From the NCBI RefSeq assembly GCF_023078375.1, contig NZ_CP095554.1, forward strand, positions 437,001-501,000: DNA of 64,000 nt, given 5' to 3'. The notes under the pieces were generated by a model, which was not told the origin of the DNA, searched no databases, and worked only from the letters and a program-made list of their open reading frames with translations. The stretch is from Roseomonas gilardii subsp. gilardii (lineage in GTDB: Bacteria > Pseudomonadota > Alphaproteobacteria > Acetobacterales > Acetobacteraceae). Made by a program: the position numbers and the translations under genes. Within the stretch, counting starts at the first letter, position 1. Every line of letters begins with the position of its first letter. Shown in pieces: positions 45,768-55,723 of this stretch.

Positions 45768-47000
45768 ATGGATTCATTTTCCCGCCGGAATGTCCTCGCC
45801 GGGACCGCCGCCGCTGCCACCCTGGTGCCCGTGGCGGCAAGCGCACAGCAAGCCCCGCAGACCCCGCAGCCCAGCCGTGCCGCCGGGACCGGGGGCACCG
45901 ACCCCGGCCCGCGCGACCTGCCGCGCACGCGGCAGAACCCGGACATGCTGAACCCGCCCTCCACCGATCACGGGACGCTGCCCAACCTGCGCTTCTCCTA
46001 CGCCGATGCGCATGTGCGGCAGGAAAGCGGCGGCTGGACGCGGCAGATCACGGTGCGCGAGCTCGGCGTGTCGCATGACATCGCCGGGGTGAACATGCGC
46101 CTCAATGCCGGCGGCGTGCGGGAGCTGCACTGGCACAAGGAAGCCGAGTGGGCCTACATGCTCTATGGCACGGCCCGCATCACCGCGATCGACACGCAGG
46201 GGCGGCAGTTCGTGGACGATGTGGGCGTCGGCGACCTCTGGTACTTCCCCGGCGGCATCCCGCATTCGATCCAGGGCCTGGGCGATGACGGCTGCGAGTT
46301 CCTCCTCGTCTTCGACGACGGGAATTTCGACGAGGACAGCACCTTCCTGATCAGCGACTGGTTCCGCCGCGTGCCGACGGAGGTGCTGGGCAAGAATTTC
46401 GGCGTGCCCGCCAATCTCTTCGGCCATACGCCGAGCCCGGACGAGCTCTATATCTTCAAGGCGGACAAGCCTGGGCCGCTGGCGCAGGACCGCTTCGCCG
46501 GGGTGACGCAGGTGCCTCCGGCCGAGGCGTTCAGCCACCGCATGCTGGCGCAGGACCCGATCCGCACGAAGAGCGGCACGGTGCGGATCACGGATTCCTC
46601 CGTCTTCAAAGCCTCGAAGACCATCGCCGCCGCGCTGGTGGAGGTCGAGCCCGGCGGGCTGCGCGAGCTGCACTGGCACCCGAACACCAATGAATGGCAG
46701 TACTACATCGAAGGGCAGGCGCGCATGGGCGTCTTCGCCGCCAACGGGCAGGCGCGCACGTTCGACTACACCGCGGGCGATGTCGGCTACGTGCCCTTCG
46801 CCACGGGGCATTACGTCGAGAACACCGGCAACACCACGCTGCGCTTCCTGGAGATGTTCCGCAGCGACTACTATGCCGACCTGTCGCTGAACCAGTGGAT
46901 GGCGCTGACGCCGCAGCAGTTGCTGCAGTCGCACCTGCGCCTGGACCAGCAGGTGATCAACGCACTGCGCCGGGACAAGGCGCCGATCGTGCCGGCCTGA
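45768..47000 (+). CDS. oxdC: bicupin oxalate decarboxylase, Tat-exported
   Basis: A 410-residue bicupin. The N-terminus has a twin-arginine signal ([20 protein letters not shown], cleavage after ASA), so it acts in the periplasm. Both manganese sites are complete: [10 protein letters not shown] with a later GGIPHSIQG in cupin 1, and [12 protein letters not shown] with FATGHYVEN in cupin 2. The flexible active-site lid reads DEDST, keeping the Glu of the SENST lid that favours decarboxylation of oxalate to formate and CO2 over oxidation. GGAG lies nine bases before the ATG. Repeat copy D follows the stop immediately. The protein is full length for the family. Confidence 0.92.
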   Translation: MDSFSRRNVLAGTAAAATLVPVAASAQQAPQTPQPSRAAGTGGTDPGPRDLPRTRQNPDMLNPPSTDHGTLPNLRFSYADAHVRQESGGWTRQITVRELGVSHDIAGVNMRLNAGGVRELHWHKEAEWAYMLYGTARITAIDTQGRQFVDDVGVGDLWYFPGGIPHSIQGLGDDGCEFLLVFDDGNFDEDSTFLISDWFRRVPTEVLGKNFGVPANLFGHTPSPDELYIFKADKPGPLAQDRFAGVTQVPPAEAFSHRMLAQDPIRTKSGTVRITDSSVFKASKTIAAALVEVEPGGLRELHWHPNTNEWQYYIEGQARMGVFAANGQARTFDYTAGDVGYVPFATGHYVENTGNTTLRFLEMFRSDYYADLSLNQWMALTPQQLLQSHLRLDQQVINALRRDKAPIVPA

Positions 47001-47010
47001 CGTTGCACCG

Positions 47011-47353
47011 TCCCCGGGGGACAAGGCTCCGCCTTTTCCCCGGCCCCCTTATCCGCCAGGACGCCCAAGGGTCCCATGGGGCGCCCTGGACCCCATTCGC
47101 TGACGCCTGCTGCGGGCCGGATCGCGCCGGAGAGCGATGCTCTCCGGCGACTGCGGGCGCCACGAACACGGACAGGGTGTTTGCTTTTTTCGGGAGCCCC
47201 ACCGATCCATCAGCTCCCGGGATCAGGTGCTGGACTGACAGCCACCACAGGCGCCAACGAAAGCCCGGGGTCCGGGGACCGGCTTCGGTCCCCCATCCTG
47301 GTCATGGGCGGAGAGGGTGTGGGAGAGGCGGCGCCTCTCCCACGGCGGGTGGC
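47011..47353 (-). repeat. GC-rich multi-hairpin dispersed repeat, copy D (inverted)
   Basis: This is the reverse complement of the order in copies A-C. It starts with the GGGGGACAAGGC...GCCTTTTCCCC hairpin, then GGATAAGGGGGCC (minus strand), the central hairpin with arms CCGGAGAGC and GCTCTCCGG, and ends with GGGGACCGGCTTCGGTCCCC and GGGAGAGGC...GCCTCTCCC. It fills the gap between convergent oxdC and the coxIV-like gene. Confidence 0.85.
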
Positions 47354-47372
47354 CACGGAGAGCGGCGCCGGA

Positions 47373-47723
47373 TCAGCCCATCGACGGCACCAGAGTGCCC
47401 GGCTGTGTCAGGGGCGCGCGCGTCAGCAGATCGGCGAAGGTGAGCAGGAAGAGGAAGGCGATCCACAGCAGCGCCGCGCAGGCGGCGATGCGGACCAGCG
47501 GCACCGCGTCGCGCAGCTTCATGAAGAAGAGGCCGATCAGGATCGTCTTCACGCCCGAGATGCCGAAGGCCACCGCCGCGCTCCAGCGCCCGAGCGGCAC
47601 ATAGGCGAGGCCGAGCGTGGCGGCGAGGAGCAGCATCAGCGCCAGCCAGATCGGCAGGGTCGCGCGCAGGATGTCGCGTGTGCTGCGCGGGCCGGCCTCG
47701 GCCAGGCCCTGCCGCGCGTTCAC
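47373..47723 (-). CDS. cytochrome c oxidase subunit IV-like membrane protein
   Basis: A 116-residue protein with three membrane segments (IWLALMLLLAATLGLAYVPL near 25, AAVAFGISGVKTILIGLFFM near 49, and AACAALLWIAFLFLLTFADL near 80). This is the COX4_pro/CyoD-like layout found as the last gene of caa3 operons. It overlaps the subunit III gene by four bases (ATGA) and ends the operon; repeat copy D follows. It probably stabilises the oxidase and has no redox centre. Confidence 0.85.
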   Translation of the reverse strand: MNARQGLAEAGPRSTRDILRATLPIWLALMLLLAATLGLAYVPLGRWSAAVAFGISGVKTILIGLFFMKLRDAVPLVRIAACAALLWIAFLFLLTFADLLTRAPLTQPGTLVPSMG

Positions 47724-48385
47724 GAGCGGCCTCCGAGGTAGAAGAGCGGGTAGAGGAAGACCCAGACGACATCGACCAGATGCCAGTAGAGCGCCGCCAC
47801 CTCATAGGCCGGGCTGCGCAGCGCCCGCTGGCGCCTCCAGGCCTGCCAGCTCAGCCACCCGACCACGACGAGCCCTGCCGTCATGTGCAGGGCGTGCAGC
47901 GCGGTCATGCCCCAGTAGAAGCCGAAGAAGATCTGCGAGGCCGGATCGGGCAGCGGAAAGCCCGGCCCGGGCACGAGGTTCTCCGCGATGTCCTTGTGGT
48001 ACTCGAAGCCCTTCACCACCAGGAAGGCGAGGCCCAGCATCAGGGTCAGGACGAAGCCGCGCAGGGCCGTGCGCCGCAGCTCCGCCTGGGCGGCCTCGGC
48101 GGCGATGGCCATGGTCAGGCTGCTGGTCAGCAGGATGGCGGTGTTGAGCGTGCCCAGCACCACATCCGTCTCATGCCCGGCGGCGGCGAAAGCCTGCGGA
48201 TGCAGGACCCGGTTCGCCACCACGGCCATGATCAGCCCGCCGAAGAGCATCGTCTCGCTGCCCAGGAAGATCCAGATGCCGAGGCTGGAACCCAGGCGCT
48301 GCCGGTGGAAGCTCTCCCAGGGCTCCCGGACCGGATCGGGCCCTGGGGCAGTTTCCACCGGCAGAGGAAGCTCCGACGCGCTCAT
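47720..48385 (-). CDS. ctaE: caa3-type cytochrome c oxidase subunit III
   Basis: A 221-residue membrane protein with five predicted helices, the short form of COX3 that lacks the first two helices. Family landmarks are [20 protein letters not shown] near residue 36, [10 protein letters not shown] near 119, [19 protein letters not shown] near 150 and the C-terminal [18 protein letters not shown]. It has no redox centre and supports proton uptake stability. It overlaps both neighbours by four bases. Confidence 0.93.
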   Translation of the reverse strand: MSASELPLPVETAPGPDPVREPWESFHRQRLGSSLGIWIFLGSETMLFGGLIMAVVANRVLHPQAFAAAGHETDVVLGTLNTAILLTSSLTMAIAAEAAQAELRRTALRGFVLTLMLGLAFLVVKGFEYHKDIAENLVPGPGFPLPDPASQIFFGFYWGMTALHALHMTAGLVVVGWLSWQAWRRQRALRSPAYEVAALYWHLVDVVWVFLYPLFYLGGRS

Positions 48386-50070
48386 CGGGGGCCACCCTGG
48401 TTCCGGTGCGGCTCCGCCACCCGCCGGTCCGGCCCGGAACCATCCTCGTGATAGAGGTAGGGGCCGTTTTCCACCACCGGCGGGCTGCGGAAGTTGTCGC
48501 GCGGCGGCGGCGAGGAGGTCTGCCATTCCAGCCCGGTGGCGTCCCAGGGATCGTCCCCGGCACGCTGCCCGCGCAGCAGCGACCAGGCGAGATAGCCCAT
48601 GGGCAGCAGATAGGCCCCCGCCAGCAGCACCGCGCCGCAGGAGGACATGACGTGATAGACCTGGAACTCCGGCGGATAGGCGCCGTAGCGCCGCGGCATG
48701 CCGAGATAGCCCATGATGAACTGCGGGAAGAAGGTGAAGCCGAAGCCGAAGAACATCAGGATGGCGGCGAAGCGCGCCCAGCCATCCGGGTAGAGGCGGC
48801 CGGTGATCTTCGGCCACCAGAAATGCAGCCCGCCATAGAAGGCCGTGACCGCGCCGCCCACCATGATGAAGTGGAAATGCGCCACGACGAAATAGGTGTC
48901 GGTCACATGCACGTCGATCGGGATGGAGGCCAGGAAGAGCCCGGTCAGCCCGCCGATGGTGAAGAGCCCGATGAAGCCGATGGCATAGAGCATCGGCGCC
49001 TCGAAGACGACCTCGCCGCGGTAGAGGGTGAAGGTCCAGTTGAAGACCTTGATGGCCGAGGGGACGGCGATGACGAAGGAGAGGAAGGAGAAGACCAGCG
49101 AGGCGTAGAGCGACTGCCCCGAGACGAACATGTGGTGGCCCCAGACCAGGAAGCCGATCACCGCGATCCAGAGGATCGCATAGACCATGAAGGTATAGCC
49201 GAAGATCTGCCGCCGGGCGAAGCAGGTGACGATCTCGCTGATCACGCCGAAGGAAGGCAGGATCATGATGTACACGGCCGGGTGGCTGTAGAACCAGAAG
49301 AGGTGCTGGAACAGCAGTGGATCGCCGCCCCGCGCCGGGTCGAAGACGGGCAGGCCGAAGGCGCGTTCGGCGAAGATCAGCAGCAGCACGGCGGTCAGCA
49401 CCGGCGTCGCCAGCACCATCACCAGGCTGGTGCCGTAGAGCGCCCAGACCAGCAGCGGCAGGCGGAACCAGTGCATCCCCGGCGCGCGCAGCATGTGCAC
49501 CGTGGCGATGAAGTTCAGCCCCGTCATGATGGAGGAGAAGCCCACGGCGATCACCGCGAAGACGGCGGCGAGCACGTAGGAGTTGGAGAACATCGTCGAA
49601 TAGGGCGTGTAGAAGGTCCAGCCCGTATCCACCCCGCCGGCGATCAGGGCATAGACCAGGAAGGCCCCGGCACCGACGAAGAGGTACCAGGAGGACAGGT
49701 TCAGGCGCGGGAAGGCGACGTCCTTCGCCCCGATCATCAGCGGCAGCAGGAAGTTGCCCAGCGTGTTGGGGATGGAGGGCACCAGGAAGAACCAGACCAT
49801 CACCGTGCCGTGCAGGGTGAACATCCGGTTGTAGGTATCCGCCGACATCAGGTCCTGCTGCGGCGTGAAGAGTTCCAGCCGGATCGCCACCGCCCCCGCC
49901 CCGCCGATGAAGAAGAAGGCGGTCAGAGCCGCCGCGTAGAGCAGGGCGATGCGCTTGTGGTCGGTGGTCAGCAGCCAGGAGGCGATGCCCCGCTCCGCGG
50001 TCAGGTAGCTTTCCCCCTCCATGGAACCGGCGGGGGGCGCCATGGCGGCGTCGGCGGCGATGTCGCTCAT
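48382..50070 (-). CDS. ctaD: caa3-type cytochrome c oxidase subunit I
   Basis: A 562-residue, 12-helix haem-copper oxidase core. Ligands are visible: the low-spin haem His in [16 protein letters not shown] near residue 83, the cross-linked His-Tyr and CuB in [15 protein letters not shown] near 262, [16 protein letters not shown], and the haem a3/low-spin pair in [14 protein letters not shown] near 397. The D-channel entrance and K-channel residues appear normal, so it should be a proton-pumping aa3 oxidase. The start at 50070 overlaps the subunit II stop by four bases. A C-terminal tail of about 45 residues ([17 protein letters not shown]) follows the last helix. Confidence 0.95.
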   Translation of the reverse strand: MSDIAADAAMAPPAGSMEGESYLTAERGIASWLLTTDHKRIALLYAAALTAFFFIGGAGAVAIRLELFTPQQDLMSADTYNRMFTLHGTVMVWFFLVPSIPNTLGNFLLPLMIGAKDVAFPRLNLSSWYLFVGAGAFLVYALIAGGVDTGWTFYTPYSTMFSNSYVLAAVFAVIAVGFSSIMTGLNFIATVHMLRAPGMHWFRLPLLVWALYGTSLVMVLATPVLTAVLLLIFAERAFGLPVFDPARGGDPLLFQHLFWFYSHPAVYIMILPSFGVISEIVTCFARRQIFGYTFMVYAILWIAVIGFLVWGHHMFVSGQSLYASLVFSFLSFVIAVPSAIKVFNWTFTLYRGEVVFEAPMLYAIGFIGLFTIGGLTGLFLASIPIDVHVTDTYFVVAHFHFIMVGGAVTAFYGGLHFWWPKITGRLYPDGWARFAAILMFFGFGFTFFPQFIMGYLGMPRRYGAYPPEFQVYHVMSSCGAVLLAGAYLLPMGYLAWSLLRGQRAGDDPWDATGLEWQTSSPPPRDNFRSPPVVENGPYLYHEDGSGPDRRVAEPHRNQGGPR

Positions 50071-51011
50071 GGTGACTTCTCCTCCCGCAGGGAGCGGATA
50101 TAGGCGACGAGGCGCTGCAGCTCGTCCTCCCCCACCAGCCCGGCGAAGGAGGGCATCAGCGGCTGGAACCCGGCCACGACCTGCTTTGCCGGCTGCAGGA
50201 TGGAATCGCGCAGATAGGCCTCGTCGGCGGTGACGAAATGCCCGTCCGAGAGTGGCACCTGGCGGCCGTAAAGCCCCTCCAGCCGTGGCGCGCGGACGGT
50301 GGCGCTGCCGGCATGGCAACCGGAGCAGCCGAGCGCGGTGAAGAGCACCCTGCCCTCCCCGGCCAGGTCGTCGGCCTCCGGCTGCGCCGCCAGCCATTTC
50401 GCGAAGTCGCCCGGTTCCAGCACCGTGACCGTGCCGCCCATGCGGGCATGCAGCGTGCCGCAGTACTCGGCGCAGAACAGCTCGTAGGTGCCGGGCTTGG
50501 TGGGGGTGAAGCGCAGCTCGGTCAGGCGGCCGGGAAGCACGTCCTGCTTCACGCGGAAGGCCGGGACGAAGAAGGAATGGATCACGTCCTGCGCGGTCAT
50601 GATCAGCCGCACCGGCTGGCCCAGGGGCAGGTGCAGCGCGTCGATCTCCTGCGCTCCGTTGGCGTGGCGCGTCTTCCACATCCATTGCTTGGCCTGGACA
50701 TGGATCTCCACCGCGTCACCCTCTTCCGCGCGGCCGAAGGAGAGCATGGTGGCGCCACCCCAGGCGAAGAGCACGAGGGCCAGCAGCGCCGTGGCCACGG
50801 TCCAGCCGACCTCGACCTCCCGCTGCAGGATCTCCGGCAGCGGCCCGCGCGGGGCCTTCGAGCCGCGGCGGTAGCGGATGGCGAAGCCGAGCAGCAGGCC
50901 GGCCACCAGCAGCAGGATGGCCCCCGAGAGCACCAGCATGATCACCACGATCAGGTCGGTGCGCTGCGCGACGTCCGAGGCGGCATCGGGCCAGAGGCGG
51001 AAGCCGCTCAT
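50067..51011 (-). CDS. ctaC: caa3-type cytochrome c oxidase subunit II with fused cytochrome c domain
   Basis: A 314-residue protein. Two membrane helices (residues 20-50 and 68-95) precede the cupredoxin CuA domain ([39 protein letters not shown], and [15 protein letters not shown] with both Cys, His and Met ligands). A cytochrome c domain follows at the C-terminus ([20 protein letters not shown]; axial Met in [10 protein letters not shown]). This fusion defines a caa3 oxidase that takes electrons directly from a periplasmic or membrane donor. No signal peptide or lipobox is obvious. It overlaps sco and ctaD by four bases each. Confidence 0.94.
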   Translation of the reverse strand: MSGFRLWPDAASDVAQRTDLIVVIMLVLSGAILLLVAGLLLGFAIRYRRGSKAPRGPLPEILQREVEVGWTVATALLALVLFAWGGATMLSFGRAEEGDAVEIHVQAKQWMWKTRHANGAQEIDALHLPLGQPVRLIMTAQDVIHSFFVPAFRVKQDVLPGRLTELRFTPTKPGTYELFCAEYCGTLHARMGGTVTVLEPGDFAKWLAAQPEADDLAGEGRVLFTALGCSGCHAGSATVRAPRLEGLYGRQVPLSDGHFVTADEAYLRDSILQPAKQVVAGFQPLMPSFAGLVGEDELQRLVAYIRSLREEKSP

Positions 51012-51847
51012 GGCCGTGTCCCACGCTGGGCTTGGCCACCCCGGGCTTGGCCACCCTGGGCCCGGCGGCGCGAGAGCAGGGGGAGGAACAGCCCCAGTCC
51101 GGCCAGGGTCAGCAGCGTGCCTACGGTCAGCGCCCGCTTCACCAGGCCGTTGTAGATCCCGTGCGCCGGATCGAGCCCGTAGCAGAGCAGGTGGAGACGG
51201 TCCCCCAGCGTGCCGATCCGGCCATCGGAGGCCTCCACCAGCGCCAGCCGCAGCACCGCCGGATCGGGCGCCAGCCCGTCCAGCAGGCGCGACACCCGCC
51301 CGTCGCCCGTCAGCACCAGGATGCCGGTGGGATGGGCATAGCGGCCGGCCTCCTCGTCGAACTGCGCCCGGTAGCCGAGGGCGGACTGCGCCCGGGCCAG
51401 CGCGGCGGCCGGGCCGGTCAGGACATGCGTGGCGGCCAGCAGCGCGGGCGGCAGTCCGTCCAGATGCGCCGCCTTCATCGCGCGCGCCTCGGCTGGCCCG
51501 TCCCGGGTCCCCAGGGCGATGGCCAGCGACACGACATCCCGCCCCGGCCGCAGCCCGGTTTCCGCCAGGGCATGGGCGGCGATGCCGAGAGCCGGGCCGC
51601 AAAGCGTGACGCAGGTGTAGTCGGCCAGCACCAGCACCGCCGGCAGGCCGTGCTGGAGGGCGGCGGGCGTGACGGCGCGCCCGTCCTCGTCCCACAGCGG
51701 CAGGCCGGGCGGCAGGCGCGCGCCCGGCGGGGGCGCCAGCTCCACCTCGGCCAGTTGCGCCTCGGTCAGGACCGCCCGGGCCGGCCCGGGAAGAGCGAGC
51801 AGCAGAGCGGCGGACAGGAGCCCCGGACGGAGCGGGAAACGCCTCAT
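51008..51847 (-). CDS. SCO1/SenC-family copper chaperone
   Basis: A 279-residue protein exported by a Sec signal (LLSAALLLALPGPARA). The thioredoxin-like domain has the copper CxxxC (DYTCVTLCGP, C79 and C83) and the third ligand His in RYAHPTGILVLTGDG near 172. A C-terminal membrane helix (VGTLLTLAGLGLFLPLLS) and a Gln/Gly/Arg tail (RRAQGGQARGGQAQRG) follow; the tail comes from a 15-bp near-repeat at about 51027-51060. It loads CuA of subunit II, the next gene, which it overlaps by 4 bp. The C-terminal anchor is the form common in ACIII operons. Confidence 0.9.
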   Translation of the reverse strand: MRRFPLRPGLLSAALLLALPGPARAVLTEAQLAEVELAPPPGARLPPGLPLWDEDGRAVTPAALQHGLPAVLVLADYTCVTLCGPALGIAAHALAETGLRPGRDVVSLAIALGTRDGPAEARAMKAAHLDGLPPALLAATHVLTGPAAALARAQSALGYRAQFDEEAGRYAHPTGILVLTGDGRVSRLLDGLAPDPAVLRLALVEASDGRIGTLGDRLHLLCYGLDPAHGIYNGLVKRALTVGTLLTLAGLGLFLPLLSRRRAQGGQARGGQAQRGTRP

Positions 51848-52260
51848 GGCCCCGCCTCCCCTCGGCGGGCCGCCTCGGGCCGCACCGGCAGCGGCACGCC
51901 CGGCTCCGGCGCCTCCAGCGGCGCATAGGCGTCCATGCCACGCCCGGCCTGGATCTCCATGGCCCGCCGCACGGGGATGCGGACCAGGCCCTGCGCCCGG
52001 TCCACCCAGCCATAGCCTTCCAGCCCCTCGCGCTGCTCCGCCAGGAAGCGGGCGAGGTCGCCGCGCGGGTCGGCCTGGAGTTCCGGTGCCGGGAAGGGCT
52101 GCGGCGCGGGCGGCTGGTTGCCGCGGATGCCGAAGCGGTCATAGACCCAGAACAGCCCGCCCAGGCTCAGCAGCAGGAAGAGCAGCGTCCCGAGCCCCAC
52201 CAGCAGCACCGCGCGGGGGTGGAGGTCCAGCGGCTCGCGCGTGCGGATCTCCTCAGCCAT
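51844..52260 (-). CDS. small single-helix membrane protein of the ACIII-caa3 operon
   Basis: A 138-residue protein of unknown function. One membrane helix (AVLLVGLGTLLFLLLSLGGL near residue 17) is followed by a Pro-rich linker (GNQPPAPQPFPAP) and a short soluble domain with GYGWVDRAQGLVRIPVRRAM. That last motif is shared by small proteins encoded between actF and sco in other ACIII operons. The start at 52260 overlaps actF by 8 bp and the stop overlaps sco by 4 bp. It may be an accessory subunit or an assembly factor; sequence alone cannot decide. Confidence 0.75.
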   Translation of the reverse strand: MAEEIRTREPLDLHPRAVLLVGLGTLLFLLLSLGGLFWVYDRFGIRGNQPPAPQPFPAPELQADPRGDLARFLAEQREGLEGYGWVDRAQGLVRIPVRRAMEIQAGRGMDAYAPLEAPEPGVPLPVRPEAARRGEAGP

Positions 52261-53329
52261 GGCGCAGCCTTTCCCGCGCCGGCGCATCGGATCGGCGGCG
52301 CAGCCGGGACGCCAGCACGCCCTGGACCAGCCCGGTCCAGGCCCCTCCCACGGCGAGGAGGCCGAGCGCCCCGCTCAGCAGGCTCCAGGCGCCGAAGCCC
52401 GGTCCGGCCAGCCAGAGCAGATGCAGCCAGAGTCCCGCCAGCACCCCCAGCCCGATGCGGGCCAGGGCCCTGGGGCTCCGCCGCCAGGAGCGCAGCATCG
52501 GCCCGCAGAGCGGCAGCAGGCCGGACAGCAGCAGCGCCGCCGCCAGCACCCAGGGCCAGGGAGCTGCCCGCTGCAGCAGGAACCAGGAAGCCTTGTCCGG
52601 CAGGTCGCCATACCAGGCGGTGAGGTACTGGGTGTCGGTGAGGTAGAGCGTGCCAAGCGCGGCGGCCACCAGCATCCCGGCGAGATCCCCGGCCCCTCCC
52701 TCCCCGTCGCCCCCGGCCCCGGGCCGGAGGCAGGCCGCCCAGGCGAGGGCCGCCAGGATCTGCATCACCATCAGCCCCAGGGCGAAGGCGGTGGAGTGGT
52801 AGCGCGGGTCGATGGACAGCAGCCAGTCCACCGACAGGGCGGTCAGCATCGCCACATGCAGCAGCAGCGCCACCGCCCCCAGCGCCGTGCGCGCCGCGCC
52901 GCGCAGCAGCACCAGCAGCGGCGCCAGGGCGGACCAGAGCAGCAGCGAGACCCCGCCCCGCAGCAGGGCGCCGGGCGGGTTCAGGTAGAGCGCCGCCACA
53001 TCCGTGCGCATGGCGCGCGACGGGTCCGCCACCCAGGGATAGAGCGCGGGCATGGCGAAGGCCAGCGGCAGGGCGAGCAGCAGGAAGAGCGGCAGCGCCG
53101 CCGCGGCGGGCACCAGCGCCCCGTCCAGCGCCTCCCCCCAGGCGCCGCCGGTGAGGGCATGCACCGCCAGCAGCACGAAGGCGCCCAGGGAGATGCCCAG
53201 CCAGAAGAGCAGCCCGGCCAGCCAGCCCACCGCCGCCAGGCCGGGCGAGAGCAGCAGGCCCCAGCCGAGCAGCAGCAGCGCCGCGAGCAGGCCCGCCAGG
53301 ACCGTCACCAGGATCGGGCGGGCGCTCAC
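52253..53329 (-). CDS. actF: alternative complex III subunit ActF
   Basis: A 358-residue integral membrane protein with about ten helices. In ACIII, ActF is the smaller paralogous quinol-side membrane subunit beside ActC. The segment PALYPWVADPSRAMRTDVAA and DWLLSIDPRYHSTAFALGLM are characteristic of the family. The start at 53329 overlaps actE by four bases. It holds no redox cofactor motif. Confidence 0.88.
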   Translation of the reverse strand: MSARPILVTVLAGLLAALLLLGWGLLLSPGLAAVGWLAGLLFWLGISLGAFVLLAVHALTGGAWGEALDGALVPAAAALPLFLLLALPLAFAMPALYPWVADPSRAMRTDVAALYLNPPGALLRGGVSLLLWSALAPLLVLLRGAARTALGAVALLLHVAMLTALSVDWLLSIDPRYHSTAFALGLMVMQILAALAWAACLRPGAGGDGEGGAGDLAGMLVAAALGTLYLTDTQYLTAWYGDLPDKASWFLLQRAAPWPWVLAAALLLSGLLPLCGPMLRSWRRSPRALARIGLGVLAGLWLHLLWLAGPGFGAWSLLSGALGLLAVGGAWTGLVQGVLASRLRRRSDAPARERLRHG

Positions 53330-53856
53330 GGCCCCGCCTCCCGGATCGCCCCGGCGGCTTCCGGCGCCTCGGCCAGGGTGGCGTGGTGCGAGACCTGCAA
53401 GGTGCGGAGCCAGGCCACGATGGCCCAGCGGTCCTCGGGCGGCACACGGGCGGCATAGGAATACATCACGCCATAGCCCTCGGTGATGACGTCGAAGAGG
53501 TAGCGGGCGGGCACCGCGCGCAGGCGGCGGGTGTGGAAGGATGGCGGCGGCGGGAAGCCGCGCTGCACGATCATGCCGTTGCCCTCGCCGGACAGGCCGT
53601 GGCAGGGCGTGCAGAAGATGCCGTACCGCTCCTGCCCGCGCGCCAGCAGCGCGGGGGTGACGGGCGGTGGGGTGAGGGCGGCGGCGTCGCGCGCCAGATC
53701 GCCCCGCGCCACCGCGCCGGCCGGGATGGGGCGCGCGGTGGTGCCGTCCTTCCAGACCCCGGTCCGCTCATAGGTGTCCATGCGGCGCTGCTGCGCCATC
53801 TCCTGCTTGCAGCCCCCCAACAGGAGAAGCGGCAGGAGGAGGGCCAGCGGCCTCAT
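53326..53856 (-). CDS. actE: alternative complex III monohaem cytochrome c subunit ActE
   Basis: A 176-residue lipoprotein (signal PLALLLPLLLLGGC, lipobox LGGC) with one cytochrome c domain: CxxCH in YGIFCTPCHGLSGEGNG near residue 82, and an axial Met candidate in GYGVMYSYAARVPPEDRW. ActE passes electrons from the complex to a soluble cytochrome or directly to the oxidase. It overlaps actD and actF by four bases each. The C-terminal tail is short. Confidence 0.9.
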   Translation of the reverse strand: MRPLALLLPLLLLGGCKQEMAQQRRMDTYERTGVWKDGTTARPIPAGAVARGDLARDAAALTPPPVTPALLARGQERYGIFCTPCHGLSGEGNGMIVQRGFPPPPSFHTRRLRAVPARYLFDVITEGYGVMYSYAARVPPEDRWAIVAWLRTLQVSHHATLAEAPEAAGAIREAGP

Positions 53857-54373
53857 GCCGCCACCACCCGCACGGACACCGGCCCGAGCCCGTCCAGCAA
53901 CGCCGCGAGGCGTGCCTCGTCGGCCCCCGGATCGGCGACGGAGAGGAAGAAGCGGTCCTGGCTGGCGCGCTCGAAATCCTTCGCGGCGAAAAGCGGGTGG
54001 TGCAGGCGCGGCAGGCCGCTGGCGAAGAAGAACCCGGCCACGCCGGCCAGCACGGCGGCCAGGATGCCGCCCTCGAAGCTCAGCACCAGATAGACCTGCC
54101 AGGCATGGCGCGGCCGCCCGCCGACCGGCAGCGGATAGCCGTGCACCGAGGCGTACCAGCACATCAGATAGGCCAGCGCCGCCCCCGCCAGCCCGGCGGC
54201 GAGCATCAGCACCCGCAGCCGGGAGTGCGGCAGGCCGAGCGCCTCGGGCAGGCCCTCCACGGGGAAGGGCGTGTGCGCGTCGATCGGGTGCAGCCCGGCC
54301 TCCCGCGCCCGCCGGGCGGCGGCCAGCAGCGTGTCCGGGTCGCGGAACTCGGCGAGGAGCAGCGGCGGCGGGC

Positions 54374-54377
<4 letters not shown>
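53853..54377 (-). CDS. actD: alternative complex III subunit ActD
   Basis: A 174-residue protein with two membrane helices (LRVLMLAAGLAGAALAYLMC near 54; SFEGGILAAVLAGVAGFFFA near 100) and a small soluble domain in which PFPVEGLPEALGLPHSRL is the family signature. ActD is a cofactor-free structural subunit. It overlaps actC and actE by four bases each. Confidence 0.9.
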
Positions 54378-55719
<1,342 letters not shown>

Positions 55720-55723
<4 letters not shown>

